Positions 37,986 to 50,068 of a DNA stretch of 64,000 nt are shown in pieces; position 1 is the first letter of the stretch; the number at the start of each line of letters is the position of its first letter. The stretch lies in the NCBI GenBank assembly GCA_050084515.1, contig CM114271.1, positions 41,912,001-41,976,000 of the forward strand, in the 5' to 3' direction. This DNA is from Blasia pusilla. Its lineage: Eukaryota; Marchantiophyta; Marchantiopsida; Blasiales. The notes beneath the pieces were generated by a model. That model was given only the letters and a program-made list of their open reading frames with translations, had not been told where the DNA came from and searched no databases. The translations under genes and the position numbers were made by a program.

Positions 37986-38189
37986 GGAAGCTCGAACCAG
38001 CTTGAGAAGAAGCAAGCATGGGAAGAATGTAAAGGTGGGTCTTACCTTCAAGCATGTCCAAGAGACAAGTCGAGCCTATGCCATCAATGCTGCTCAAGAG
38101 ACTTTAGTTAGGACAGGTTCAGAAGTAGATGAGGTAGAAATTTCAGGCAGTAGATGCCTTGGAGTAGATGCTTAGGGGGAGGTAGATTT

Positions 38190-39298
38190 GTAGGAAGGTA
38201 GGAACCCAAAATGCCAGAGAAGCCCAAGTGGGGAGAGGGCTCTCTGCTTCACTTATAAATACTCTATTGGGTTTGCTTGAAGGCGGGCATATACATGCTG
38301 TTGGCTAGTAGATACTCGATCTCTTGAGCCAAGCTAACTAGCAGAGTTATGTGCTCCCAGATCTAGGTAGTGTGTAGTGTGCTTGAAGGGGGTTGAGACT
38401 AAGAAGTTCTCTCATGTACTCTATGATTTTGTGATACACAGAAGGTAGCCCTATGAAATGAGTTCACTCCATTGCCCTGTATCTGAGTATGTGCATGATT
38501 GAGTGATGAGTTGGGGGGGCTTGATGAAGGGAGATTCTTGGAGCTGATTCAACTAATCATTCAAAAGTGTAGTGAGTGGACAAGAGGCTGTGTACCAAAG
38601 AGAGGGGATGCAAGCTTGGGTTCCAAGATTGTGCTCCACCAAGGTGTGCTTGAAAGCTTTGCATTCGCCCCACCTGAGCTTGGCCTTTGACACCAATCAC
38701 TGATTACTTCCAGGGTGTGACAACTTGGACTTCCAGGTCTCGTAAGTGATAAGAGTTAGTGAGTGGAGAGAGAGAGAAAGGGTCATGCTTGAGCTCCCCT
38801 ATAGGTAGAAGACCATGGGCTTAGCCTGTTAAGTCTCCTACTACCTGAACAAGAAGGGAGAACAAAGGATCAGCAAGGTAAGAGGAGAAGAAGAAGGTGA
38901 TTGCACTACCTGATCGGTTAGGAGTTGGGTGTACTTTAGAGGATGTCCTTGGTACATTCAACTAGTCCAAGGCAGCACATTGGAGGACCTTATGCTGCCC
39001 TGGTCATTCTTGACTGTGATTTCTAAGTAGAGTGTGCTTGTTGGGTTCCACTGGCCACTCCACTCAAAGAAAGGAAGGAGTTTTGGTTAGTAGGGTGAGG
39101 ATAGGATTGTGATACTGAAGTGGAGAGAGTTTCTCCAGCCTCTTAAGGTAAAGAGGTGGGGTTTACAACTGTTAAGGAGTACATCTTGTAGATCTGATCT
39201 TTTGATCTGGCCCTAAGCTCTTACATGGGACCGAACTGGTGGAACTAGCAACATTTTCACCTGGGTTGTGTGCTGGCCATGTATTACCTGGTGAGACA
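38190..39298 (+). repeat. 3' LTR
   Basis: From 38478 it matches the 5' LTR. The upstream 290 bp carry a TATA box (TATAAAT, 38254-38260) and follow a purine-rich stretch TTAGGGGGAGG at 38173-38183, so I place the LTR start near 38190. The exact first base is uncertain. It ends GTGAGACA at 39298. Confidence 0.7.
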
Positions 39299-39419
39299 AT
39301 ATCCTTCAAGTGTTACTACCAAGTAAGGTTGCAATATATCATGTGTTTTTGCAATGATTTCTGAAATGTGAACTCCATTGCAGAGCAGGATCTATGTGGG
39401 GCAAGGCAAGATGCAGACC

Positions 39420-40609
39420 AAGGTGTTAGTGGATTGTCATGACCCACCCTTGGCATGACATAAAGGAGAGTAATCTACGCTGGCTGTTCTGTCTAAGCGG
39501 TTCTTCTGGCCCAACATGAAAGAGGATGTTGCTCAATATGTGAAGACCTGTATAACCTACCAAGCAAACAGAGTTTCTTATGATAAGGAACAAGGCTTGC
39601 TGCATCCCTTGCCGATTCCAGAAGGAGCCTTGCAAAGTGTGAGTATGGATTTCATCACAAGTCTTCGGGAATCCGAGGGATACAACGCTATACTTGTGAT
39701 TGTGATCGGTTTAGCAAGTTGGCAAGATTTGTGCCGACGATGGATTCCGCAACGGCTTATACAATTTTGCAACTGTTCTTGGATGGCTGGTGGCGGGCTC
39801 ATGGTTTGCCGAGGAGCATTGTTTCACATTAAGATCCAAAATTTACCCGTGCTTTCTGGAAGTACTTATTCAGAAGATTTAAGACCACGCTGAGTTTTAG
39901 TATTGCCTTCCATCCACAAACGAATGGGCAGAATGAAAAGGTTAACTCGATCGTAAATCAGTACTTAAGGAATTAAGTGAGTGCGGATCAACGAGATTGG
40001 GTCAAGTGGCTAAGCATGGCAAAGTACTGCTACAACTTCACCAAGCATTCTGCAACTAGAAAATCTTCGTTTCTTCTAGAAAATGAACGAGAGCCAGAAG
40101 GGCCTCTTGACCTAGCCCTTTCAAAGGGTGCTACATTGGCATGGACATGACAAGCGACGGTAGAAGGTTTGTTAGTAGAGATGCGAGAACGAGAAGAGCG
40201 AGCAAGGCAAAGTCTTGAAAAGGATCAAATGAGGTACGTTAAGCATGCTAACAAGAGTCGGCGCCAAGTACGATTCCAAGTTGGGGAGCAAGTGTGGTTG
40301 AGTGTGAAGAATCTCACTCTTCTGAAAGAGTTGTTTGCGAAGCTGACTGCCAAGTATGTTGGACGGTATGTGATTATGGGGAACCCGTTTGAGGATGTGT
40401 ATACATTGGAGCTACCGGAAGAGTTCAAGATTCATCCAACCTTTCATGTGTCATTGTTGAAGAAATATCTTCAAGATAATGGGACCTTCGAGCGGAGACA
40501 AGTGTTGAGACCAAAACCGGTAACTGTGAATGAAGAACCAGAGTTCGAGGTGGAGACCATCTTGCGTTCAAGGCGTCGGGCCAACAAGTACAAGTACTTG
40601 GTTATATAG
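39420..40609 (+). pseudogene. Chromovirus integrase
   Basis: HDPPLA, then VLSKRFFWPNMKEDVAQYVK and TCITYQANRV give the zinc-binding module. SVSMDFITSLRESEGYNAIL has the first Asp. FHPQTNGQNEKVNSIVNQYL contains the Glu position, near 39910-39965. The tail 40169-40609 has VRFQVGEQVWLSVKNL, LTAKYVGRYVIMGNPF and IHPTFHVSLLKKYL. A stop after ATLAWT and shifts near 39720 and 39890 disable it. Confidence 0.88.
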
Positions 40610-40710
40610 AAGGGCTACCATGTGAAGGAGGCCACTTGAATTGCATAGGCAGATTTGGAATGCGCGCAAGAGTTGTTGCGAGACTTCAAGCGGACGCAAG
40701 AGAAGCACAT
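40541..40710 (+). pseudogene. Chromodomain at integrase C-terminus
   Basis: FEVETILRSRRRANKYKYLV is followed by a stop where Trp is expected, then KGYHVKEAT, a second Trp-to-stop, and ADLECAQELLRDFKR. This is the chromodomain order (YLVxWKGY, then TWE, then a C-terminal helix). In active chromoviruses it binds methylated histone tails and steers integration. Both aromatic-cage Trp codons have become stops here. Confidence 0.85.
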
Positions 40711-41409
40711 ACGTTAGTACGCGGAGAAGCTTAGGACATGACTTGTGACCATAGGAATCTTGGGCCGAAGGCTGTTGTAACTAGAGCAGGCTAGTGTTGC
40801 AATAAAGGAATGCATGGATTTGGAGATTCGATGCTAGTGTTTCATTGCAATTTGTATGTGGTAGTGCATGGCTATGAGTCGTTCATCATATGTTTAGGAT
40901 GTAAGTCAAGAGGAGAGACAAGGAGTATTTGAGGTGAGAGCTCGTATTTGGATAAGCACCTAGAACAAGACCAAGTGTTGGATGACACTTGGGCTCGCCC
41001 TAGCGACGGCGGGGCAGATGAATCTGTCTTGGGGCTTGGGGTGATCGTACTTGTGGTAACATGAGTAAACTTAGTGACGCGCCTAAGTTGAATACGAGAG
41101 CGACCCAATAGTAATACGATTTGTGGACCGGGTAAACAAGTGTGATGTTTACAAGAGTGAGCCAGAAGAGTCTAAGGTTGCACACTTAGCTAGCTTATTT
41201 GATAGGTTAGTTCTTTGGAATGAGTCTAGGCTTATCGAAGAGGAGATGTTAATAATCCTAAGTGATGCAAAGCGACAACTTGAGACTTAAGAGGAATTAC
41301 GGACTAGCCACCAGAATGCAATTCGATGTCAAGGGGTAGGCTGCCCAGGAGACTTGACATAACAAAGGTTTGCGTTGATGAGGGCATCAACCTCTAAAAG
41401 AGGGGTGAG

Positions 41410-42406
41410 TGTCGCGACCCTCATGACCAAACGAGTGCCAAAGCGGAACATCGGAACACTAGCGGGCTCACACTAAGATGGTTTGCGCGTTGGAGTGGTC
41501 TCGGAGAAGAGACAAGAGACAAGACCCAAGCAAGGCTTTGCATTTCATATGTTATGATCGCGACTGAGAAACCTGGACCAAACGCGGATCAAAACTTGAG
41601 AGGAGTCAAGCCTACGAAGTGGGTTGCCAAAGGAAGGAATCCCGATTTGGGACGCCACTAGCGTTTGAGAGTTTCCGACTGTATTTATGGCCATAACTTT
41701 TAGTGCCAAGATTCGCTTGGGACGAGTAAGGATGCGTTGGAAAGCTTATGGAAAGCCGGTTTAGACTCACTAAAGATATCCGCAAATGCACTAGTAGCGG
41801 CTGAGAAACGGCTAAAAAACGACTGTAAGTAGAGTCAGGTTGAGGGCCAAAATGAAGGGCCCGACCATCCTTTCCCAAAGGTAGGGAGTGGGTGGAGATC
41901 TCCATAAGTACTAGTAAGGGGAGGTCTCCAAGGGTGCTTGGGACTTGAACCCCACTTTGGGCACTACGGGGCGGCTCAAGGGCATGGAACGGATTGGGAG
42001 TTTGGAGTTGGGCTTGAAAACCTGAACCAAGTCTATTGAGGTGAATTTTAGAGATCCCTCTTGGATTCCAACCCGTTCAATTGCTTGGGTCCCAGTTAGG
42101 AACTCGCACAAGGTCCGTTAAACAGTTCAGACCGCTAGGCGCGCAAGTGATGTTTTAGATTCTTGGACTAACCAAAAAGTCTGTTCCAAGTCTTGAAGGA
42201 CTTGCCGTGTTGGGAACCTAGGAATGAGGGAAGGTTGAGCTTGATGAGATGCTGAGTTGACGACTCGGTGGGTTGGAAGGACGCTTGACCCAAAGCCAGA
42301 TTAACGTGAGTGAGTTTGGATGCAGGTTGGTGATGAGAGCGTGTCCTACTGAACGTACGCTTCCGCAACACTAAGATTGACGTTCAAGGAGAGTAGGCGA
42401 ACGACA
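41410..42406 (+). repeat. Chromovirus 3' LTR
   Basis: 997 bp from TGTCGCGACC to ACGACA, preceded directly by the polypurine tract. No second LTR of this family lies in the window. Confidence 0.75.
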
Positions 42407-44743
42407 ATATAAGTAACTTGCTAAATTTTTGTGCTCCCCACAATAGTAGGATTATTGGATGATATGGTATCACATTTCTATGTTCGTGATATGATGTGAA
42501 ATAAGTCCAACAAAATATAGATTGATCAATAAAGGGTGCTATGGATCTGCTACTATCAATAGGAAAGTCAAATCTACACTAGGGGCGATGATCTTCAGAT
42601 TTGCGTACTAGTTATCCTTGCATTTATGAAGTTGCTTAATTACTTTTGACATTTTAACATAAAAGAGAGCAACATTTGCTACTAGTAGATGAGCAACATT
42701 GCTACACGATAGGGCTATGCCTAAGCATTGGCAGTAGGAGTCATTGCACTTGATTCTCCCATCGCTCGTCATGTTTGTATATACCATCAACATCCACCCT
42801 CTGACAAGTTTGATCATGATCCATCAATGGGATCCTCATCCTCATACAAAGTAAACTATTAAGGAAGCTTGGTCTACTTCTTGGCTTCTCCTCTCTATAG
42901 ATCCAACTTTACAGTTGGTCCACGGGTAACAACAACGGAGGCCTCCGTCTGTTCAACCTCACACATCCAACTAGGATCCTCCATGTCTGTGGCGGCTCCA
43001 TATGAGGTTGATGCCAATAACCCGACATCAAGAAACCTCAATGCTATCTCGGTAATCTTTTGTTGTAAGTGCTCTATCTGGGTAGGCATCTTAGCCTCAC
43101 ATCCCATGTCTCCTTTGATTTGTCTGGGTGGCGAACCTCTATCTCCTTCACGGGCATATCTACCTCTTCCACGGACGAATCCAACTCTTTGTCTCTGTCA
43201 TTCAACATTGCACATGGAAAATTTCTATGTCTATGAGCTTATGTCCATCTCGAGGACAACCATATCGGTGCGGGCTATGCGGGCTGGGATGCTCACATCC
43301 CGCGCTATCCATATAGTACATTCTTGGTCGGCTTGCTTGCACCTTAACCCAACAATTTTCAGCCAATTTCTGTCACTTGATTTCTAGCCCACGTCGGGCC
43401 CATTGGGTCTCACACCACAAATGAGTCAGACACACATGCCCTTCCAAGCCAAACCATTCCCATTGATTGCATCTAGTGAGCGTCCATGCCATTAATGAAG
43501 ATCGACCTATGTTGAGCCCGCAAGAGGCCCCGGGGGGGGTCCTCGCCAAGCCTGTAGGCGGCATGCACCTAGCCCTCATCCCACCCCTCATCTTTTTGCC
43601 AATGTTTAATTTCCACATGGCAGCCGGCCATTCATCCATCCAACCCACACTCAGACCACGCTTGTCCCACATCCTACAAACCCCGCGTTGACACGTGGCA
43701 TCCTATGATTGGTTGAATGCTTGATCCAAACCCTCTTCCACCTTCCCACTATCTAAAATGGGTTTGAAACATAAACCCATAAGCAAGGGGCCCATAAGTG
43801 GGCCCTAATATAATTATAAGGAAGTAATTACGCCTGATTAACTTCACTTATCCTACTTCTCCTTCATGCTTTTTTCTTCTTAGTCTTGGATTAGGCCTCA
43901 AATTTATGTTGGTGCCTTGATAGCTTAGATCTTTCACAGTTTCTAGGAGTTTTGGGAGGATCCATCACATAACTTTTGGGATAATTCGATTCTTTTTGTG
44001 ACCGACTTGGATATTTGTGCTCCTTATTGTGTCTTAAACAAACTCTAATTTATTCCACATTAGGTGAGAGGTTGAGAGTGTGAAATTCTCTTGTATCACT
44101 AAATTTTTTTGGAATTCTTGAGATTTTAGATTCATCCCCTCGAAATTAGATGTGTTTGATTGGCTTTCCTCAGCACATCGGGGATATGGATGTGGTTAGC
44201 TTAAGGAAACTTATCTAAGCATGCATATATTCCCTTTGAGTGCTAAACCCTAAAACTAGATCCAAGATTCCATCCTTCATATCTTTATGCATGGAGTTAT
44301 TATTATAGCACAGTTAGTTGTTATCTTTTTGGTACTTTCCAGTCTCCACCTCAAGATTTCAACATACCTAGTCATGTTTTTCTTTTCTTGGTTATGTAGA
44401 AAATCTTCTTTTCTTCCTCCTCCGAACGATATGTTTAGTGAGTCTAAATCTTTGGGGTCTGGAGATAATTGAGTGGAGTCGAATGATAATGCCAAAAGGC
44501 AAAGAGTCAATTCCAAGAATGACTTTAAGATGGCTAGAAGAGAGGCATGGATGGCTAGACTAGTTTTTTCAGCTACCATTAGAGAAGAGACGATCCTACA
44601 TTCCGAGGGGTATGGATGGATTCCATGACTTTATCTTATAATTGCAAAGATTGTGTTAGAGAGTTTCAACGCCATGGGAGTGGAAGACCGATGCGAAAGA
44701 GGCTGAGAGGTTAAGTGCATTTTGTTCCCAACAAGGTCTTAAC
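42407..44743. other. Non-coding or unrecognised stretch
   Basis: No family is recognised. Open frames at 42869-43387 (plus) and 43373-43672 (minus) overlap each other and look accidental. The 43680-43830 part has short GGGCCCATAAG-like repeats. Confidence 0.4.
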
Positions 44744-45004
44744 TTGGAGAGAGTTTATGTCAATCTCAAGATATATAAGAAGGAAAAACCCATCATTGTA
44801 GAGACAACTCCACTAGAAATATTTTGTGTAGAGTTCAAAAATGATGAACATATTTTTAAGGGATGTAATACTCCGGTGGAGAAGACATTCATAGTTCCAC
44901 ATGGAATTGTGTCAATTTTTAGCAAGGATGTAGTGGTAGGAGATGATCTAGAGGATACCTTCTTGAGGGGAAGATCACTTCCACGAAAAGCCCCCATCAC
45001 ATAA
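44744..45004 (+). CDS. Unrecognised short reading frame
   Basis: 86 codons, beginning MERVYVNLKIYKKEKPIIVE and ending LRGRSLPRKAPIT. A possible upstream piece is at 44475-44640. It has no domain I can name and no neighbour that suggests a role. It could be a decayed element fragment. Confidence 0.2.
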   Translation: MERVYVNLKIYKKEKPIIVETTPLEIFCVEFKNDEHIFKGCNTPVEKTFIVPHGIVSIFSKDVVVGDDLEDTFLRGRSLPRKAPIT

Positions 45005-45339
45005 GACAAAGAATAGGAATTTTTAAATGATTTGGCTAAAGATTTATAAATTTTAGTGGAACAACATAAAGGCTAGATTTATTTTTTGGCCATATTATAA
45101 GAACAATAAGGGTGCTTAAAAATGAAACCCTTCCACACAAGTTGTTAGTGAAAGTTAGGATTTACACAAGTAAAGATATTATTGGACCACTTTTAAAATC
45201 TTTATTGGACCTAATTTCATATCATACAATTGAAGAAATTAGTTTTAATGACATGTTAGGGATTCTTGGGACCCTTTGTTTGATTTAATTAAGTTCACTA
45301 GGGATTAGGGTGGCAATAACATTGCAGTTGCTATTTGGG

Positions 45340-45401
45340 GAGTTTTCACTTGAATTTCAACGCTCTCATTTTCGAGAGCGTTGAAATTTAAGTGAAAACT
45401 C
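45340..45401. repeat. Near-perfect 28-bp foldback
   Basis: The arm 45340-45367 (GAGTTTTCACTTGAATTTCA...) pairs with 45374-45401 with one mismatch around a 6-base loop ATTTTC. It stands alone in AT-rich sequence. It could be a small foldback element or an RNA hairpin. Confidence 0.7.
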
Positions 45402-45616
45402 TACAACAAGCTTTTGTGAGGGTGAGATCAATGAGCGTCCAATCCAAAGTAGCTCCATTGGTTAAGGCACACAAGGTGTATAAACATTAAGGGCACAAAA
45501 TTTAGAGTTTTTTGAAAATCTTGGGAGGCAAAAAACTTCATTTATAAATGTTGTAAGTTTTCTTAAGTATCATTTTCTTCATTGTTTATTGGATACATGT
45601 CTCGCAATTTTGAGAT

Positions 45617-45620
<4 letters not shown>

Positions 45621-45674
<54 letters not shown>
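45621..45674. repeat. (GA)n microsatellite
   Basis: 54 bp of GA repeats. No repeat X copy is next to it, unlike the two CT tracts at 10213 and 26323. Confidence 0.9.
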
Positions 45675-45677
<3 letters not shown>

Positions 45678-46379
45678 GGAAGAGATATATTGATAACGGG
45701 TTTCCAAGGTTATTCTGAAGATGTTGAAAAAGACAAGGACTTATCTTAGAGGAGTGAAGAAATGTGGAAAGAAGAGACTCGGGGAAGCAAGGAAGAAGAG
45801 AATATAAAGATGAAGAATTCAAATTTGTTCAACAAAAGACTTTTCAAGAAGAAGAATTACCTTTACCTTTCGGAGACTTTGTACCGTTTACATGAAGACT
45901 ATATCATGGCTGAAGAGCTTCCGTAAAGACTAAGATGCTCTTCAAGAAGACTACACAGTACTTACGAAGAAAGAAATAAAAGAACAAAGATATCTGGAAG
46001 AGGACTAAAAGAGGAACAATGACATTCTTTGCAAAGACTAAAGATCTTCACAACAAAGACTTCAAGAAATTCAAAGATTTTTTTAAGAATAGAAAGAATT
46101 AAAGTAGTTAGAATAATAGAGTCATGATCTTTGGAATCTAGACAAAAAGGAGTATGACGCTTCAAAAGAAGTTACAACGGTTGCACTAACAGATTTCACG
46201 GGATCACCAACAAAGCTATGATAGACCATTGATTAGCCAATTAGCGAGATTCCCAAAAAACCTCTTGGTAAAAAGATTTTTTTAATATCTCAAGAAGGGA
46301 TCATGTTAACACTAGTATTTAAGAAGATTCTAAGAAGGAAGAAACATCGTTCGAGTGAAGACCTAAAGATGCTATTGGA

Positions 46380-46930
46380 ATGATCCGAGCTTAGGAGAGA
46401 GTAGCAAACTTAAGCTTGTACTGTGAGGGAGCCCCATGTGTTTTTTATGAAATAGAATAGATCCTATTTCTCCATTTTGAAGTGTAGAGGTGTCAATTTG
46501 CATGTGATTGGGTTTGTAGACTGTGAGAGATGTATGAGTTTGGATTCGTGAGAAAGAGGGAAGGTTTAGTGTGTATGATGTATTAAATCTGTTAGATAGA
46601 GAATAACCTACCATGATGGATTGAATTCCGAGAGTAGGGAGAACCATCTGAACATTGTGATCTCTTCGAGGTTCTTTCTAGGTTATCACGAGTCCAATTT
46701 GAGAGGACATTATTCTTCTTCTAGTGGAGAAGACATTTTTAGGGAAAATTGACATGCTACTTTGTGAGAGAGCATGTGAGGGAGAAAAAGTTGATTGAAG
46801 GAACAAGAGAGAAATCCGAGATTGAATCAATTTTCTCAATAAAACTACCTATCAAGAGATAAGAGTGATCCTTTTGGGGAACGAATTATATACTTAACGC
46901 TCAAAATACTGAATTCAGAAAATACCAGAA
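46380..46930 (-). repeat. Degraded LTR related to 30515-31680
   Basis: The reverse complement of 46560-46640 aligns to 30760-30870 and that of 46863-46890 to about 30555-30585, in the same order. No primer site or gag is attached, so this is likely a solo or fragmentary LTR of the same gypsy family. Confidence 0.5.
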
Positions 46931-47008
46931 CATTACATGAATGAATCCATAGACATATCGATAATAAGACATAATGTTTCCTTTGTCACTTACATTGATT
47001 AAGGTCAA

Positions 47009-47218
47009 GTGTTAACCTCATTCTTAGGATTGATTCAAGTTGATAACAAGGATGCCGAGTCCATTTTAGAGTGTATCGTATCCTTACTTAGGGAATGGGG
47101 CTTGGAGTTTCAAAGATGGTTGGTTTTGGATCTCGGGGACTTCACTATACAAATATACTCTATATCATGTGCGTGCAAGACCCTATTAATCCAAACTACT
47201 CCCCCCCCTCCCCCTTAA
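47009..47218 (+). pseudogene. Possible hAT-type transposase fragment
   Basis: FLGLIQVDNKDAESILECIV and SLLREWGLEFQRWLVLDLGD resemble the segment before the catalytic Asp of hAT/ZMYM-type transposases, where a query on a companion or state (here LIQVDN) leads to a DG motif. The piece is only about 65 residues, and I found no dimerisation domain. The identification is tentative. Confidence 0.3.
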
Positions 47219-47461
47219 TATTAAAGTCCCTTCTTACATCAGCAGCATGATATTAAAGGCCCTTTCTTATAAGTGACCTTTGATTATTTCAGCCCTTTGC
47301 CTGAAAAAAAAACTTAAGTAATCCAAAAAAAATTGCCAACAATGAAGATTGCATATTACAATTTCATATTATAATTTCTGCCTGAATTCTTGACATGATC
47401 ACATGTCTCAAAATTGAATCACAATAGAAGAAGAATCTGCAAAGAATGAACATGGTGGACA

Positions 47462-49708
47462 TCATGTCCTCAAGGTATGGTTCTTATCTAAAAATCTATC
47501 AAGGGCCTTTCTATCATTCTCATCTAAAGTCCACGTCTTCACCAGATCCCCGCTTGTAACTTGCATGGTCACCAAGCTCACTACCATCTCAATATCAATC
47601 AATCTAGTATCTACCTCATTATATTTAAACTTGTTCTTGTTATTGCCTACTCGCTTATACCAATTACACATGACTTGGCATACATATTGGCCACCTTCAT
47701 TCAGAGGGACAGGTCTATCTAGCAAATCCACTTCATGTCTAGATCGAGTAAACTTGGCTTCATATTTCCTCCTAATTTTTGAACTTTTCCTATCCAAATG
47801 ATTTGATCACATCCACTCAAAATAGATGCCTCGTTAATATCTCTAGGCCTTGATGTCTTCCCTTTTCCTTTTCCTTTTCCTCTCCCTTTGTTTGCAGCTA
47901 ATGATGCTCGAATGGACCTGCATGGTTGAAGAACAGTTGGACCACATGCAAAGACAACAGCAATATCAGAACTAATATCGAGAATAATCTTCTCACTTTC
48001 ATCACTCTATTCTCCATGGAACTATTCCAATGAATAGATTCCCTCATCTTCCCTAAATGCTGGACCCTTTTCAATCTATCTTTTGAAAGAGAAGGATTTC
48101 CCACAAGTAGGCTAATAAAACTAGACTTGTATATCTGACTCCCCTCAAATGTAACTATAGGAGTTACTTTGTTGAGTCTCTCCTCCCTACCATGAAGTTC
48201 TGAAGACATGAATTCCTCAAAAACATGACCAACTTTATTCCCAACAACATCTATATCATTCAATCCATCATCTAGCATATCATCATCTCCAGGTAAAGTA
48301 GGACTAGTATCACTCGTGTTCTACAATGCATTATCAACAAGGTCCAAGTCGTCTCCATTTCCATCTTGAGTCAGAGGAGAAATGCTTGGTCTCTCAAGGT
48401 CTGAATCCCGAAGAGGTATAACTTCGTCTTCTGGTTCCGCCTCTTCATCAAGATCAATTTCCATGTTCCAGATAGAAATGACATCTTTCTTCCACATTTG
48501 GGTTTCTATCACCCAAGGTGTATTCCACCACCTTGTACCAATCTCTGATGTATGTGGATTCATCTCTAATCTTATGCAAAGATTTTGAGCCTCCCACAAA
48601 CCCCGCTTTAAGATATCTACAACAAGTTCATCTGTGGCAATACTATTGTAATCCTCCAAAATCATTAGTAACTAGCATGGAAGGAGAGGATGTAAGTCAT
48701 ACCAAATATGCTCCATTTTCTTATGAGCCCTTCATAATTTCAACCCTTCTATACCATAATCTAATGTAGCAATTCTGTTTAAACCTGAGACTGAATCCAT
48801 CAGAACTCAAAATCATAATTCCGCTCATAACCCGCCATCCCTCCAACTTTAGAAATGAAGATTTCACAACAATCTGATCCTGTTAATAGGAACATGAAGC
48901 AAGGGATATTTGTCTCTAAAGAGGAAAATCAATTGCACAACATAGTGACATGACATATTCACATCATGAAATGCTTGCAGACTAATCATGTTCTTTTCAG
49001 AATATATATCACTACTTAACTTCAACCACAACCTCCATAGTCGTAGGAATGATGTGATTTTTTAACACAGCATGATTCGAGTCCACAAGTCATGTTGTAC
49101 ACAATCAGGGGAAAATAAAACATCAATGTGATCAGCACAGATTGATAGGTATATCTTTGTACCCAAAGCAGAGCATCATCACGTGTTTGCAAGTCATGAA
49201 GACAAGCTTGCACTCCTCTACTTGCAACTCTCTATGCAGAGGCCCAATTCTGTATGTCCCTTCTTCTTGTATCATCAAATGTTAGATGATGTTGCTTGTT
49301 AGGATAAAGGTTGTACACCAGTTGTACGTGTTCTAAAGACGCTTTGTAAGGACCTAACATAATTGGATGGTTTGCTCTATCTAATGGGTTCAACAATTTC
49401 TTCCCACAATGAGAAGGATCTTGATCACCAAACCCTTCATAATCCCCATTAGGATATTCATGTATTGTGAATCCCCACCCTGCCCAATTCAAACCCTTAC
49501 GAGGGTGATCCCCATATGGTCCTCTATCCATATAATCTTCAAGTTTACGCCTTCGTGCATCACCATCAAAAGCATTCCCAATAGCAATGCCTACCGATTC
49601 CCTACAATTTGCATCCCCCATGGTTTTCATATCCTCCCACTGAGCCCTTACCCGAGGTGCGGGAAGAGAAGAGGAAGAGAGGAAGAGAGGAGAGAGGACT
49701 ACCTTCAA
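47462..49708 (-). pseudogene. Unrecognised multi-part gene
   Basis: On the minus strand coding-like pieces run in order. 49708-49022: GDANCRESVGIAIGNAFDGD, GLNWAGWGFTIHEYPNGDYE, LEHVQLVYNLYPNKQHHLTF, DDTRRRDIQNWASA, one in-frame stop, then VQACLHDLQTRDDALLWVQR. 48665-48321: DELVVDILKRGLWEAQNLCI, with RWWNTPWVIETQMWKKDV. 48278-47898: EGSQIYKSSFISLLVGNPSL. 47797-47462: RSRHEVDLLDRPVPLNEGGQ. The composition is protein-like and the pieces are collinear, with likely introns between. I do not recognise the family; it could be a transposon protein or a host gene. It is not joined to the SWIM gene upstream. Confidence 0.45.
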
Positions 49709-50068
49709 CCGAAAGAGATACTTTTTTTTTAAGAGAGTTTCCTATGATTTGAATAGAGTTTCCGTTGGGTTGAAGAGAGGAAACTTTTTGTGTGAATTTT
49801 TTTGCACTTTTTTGCTCAATTATTAAGCAGTCCCACAATTTTTTTTTTCCTCTTCCATATTTTGGCAACCCATCTGAGTCCGACGAGTTGCAAATTGCAA
49901 AAAATTTAGAAAACTGAAAAATGAGTAAAATCATAAGTGTGGAACCAATCACTTTTTCCATCCAAGGTTGGAAACAATCTATCATTTGCTCTCGGCTGAA
50001 TAGAGTTCAAGCTCAAAGTGAAGGTTGTGGAAAAATGAAAGTACAATTTAAAACCTCATTTTACATCC

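Larger units (their letters stand above)
31684..39298 (+). mobile_element. Ty3/gypsy retrotransposon with Asp-type primer site
   Basis: A partial 5' LTR (31684-32500) and the 3' LTR (about 38190-39298) flank gag, protease, reverse transcriptase, RNase H and integrase in gypsy order. The primer site starts at 32504. The 5' LTR lacks roughly the first 290 bp that precede TGTATCTGAG in the 3' LTR, including a TATA box. The frames are broken in many places. The right LTR abuts a chromovirus fragment at 39299, so this element may have inserted into it. Confidence 0.85.
39299..42406 (+). mobile_element. Chromovirus (Ty3/gypsy with chromodomain), 3' half
   Basis: Only integrase, chromodomain and the 3' LTR remain, cut on the left at 39299 by the neighbouring gypsy element. 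The polypurine tract AAAAGAGGGGTGAG is followed directly by the LTR start TGTCGCGACCC at 41410. Between the chromodomain and the LTR (about 40730-41395) there is no gene. Confidence 0.85.
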
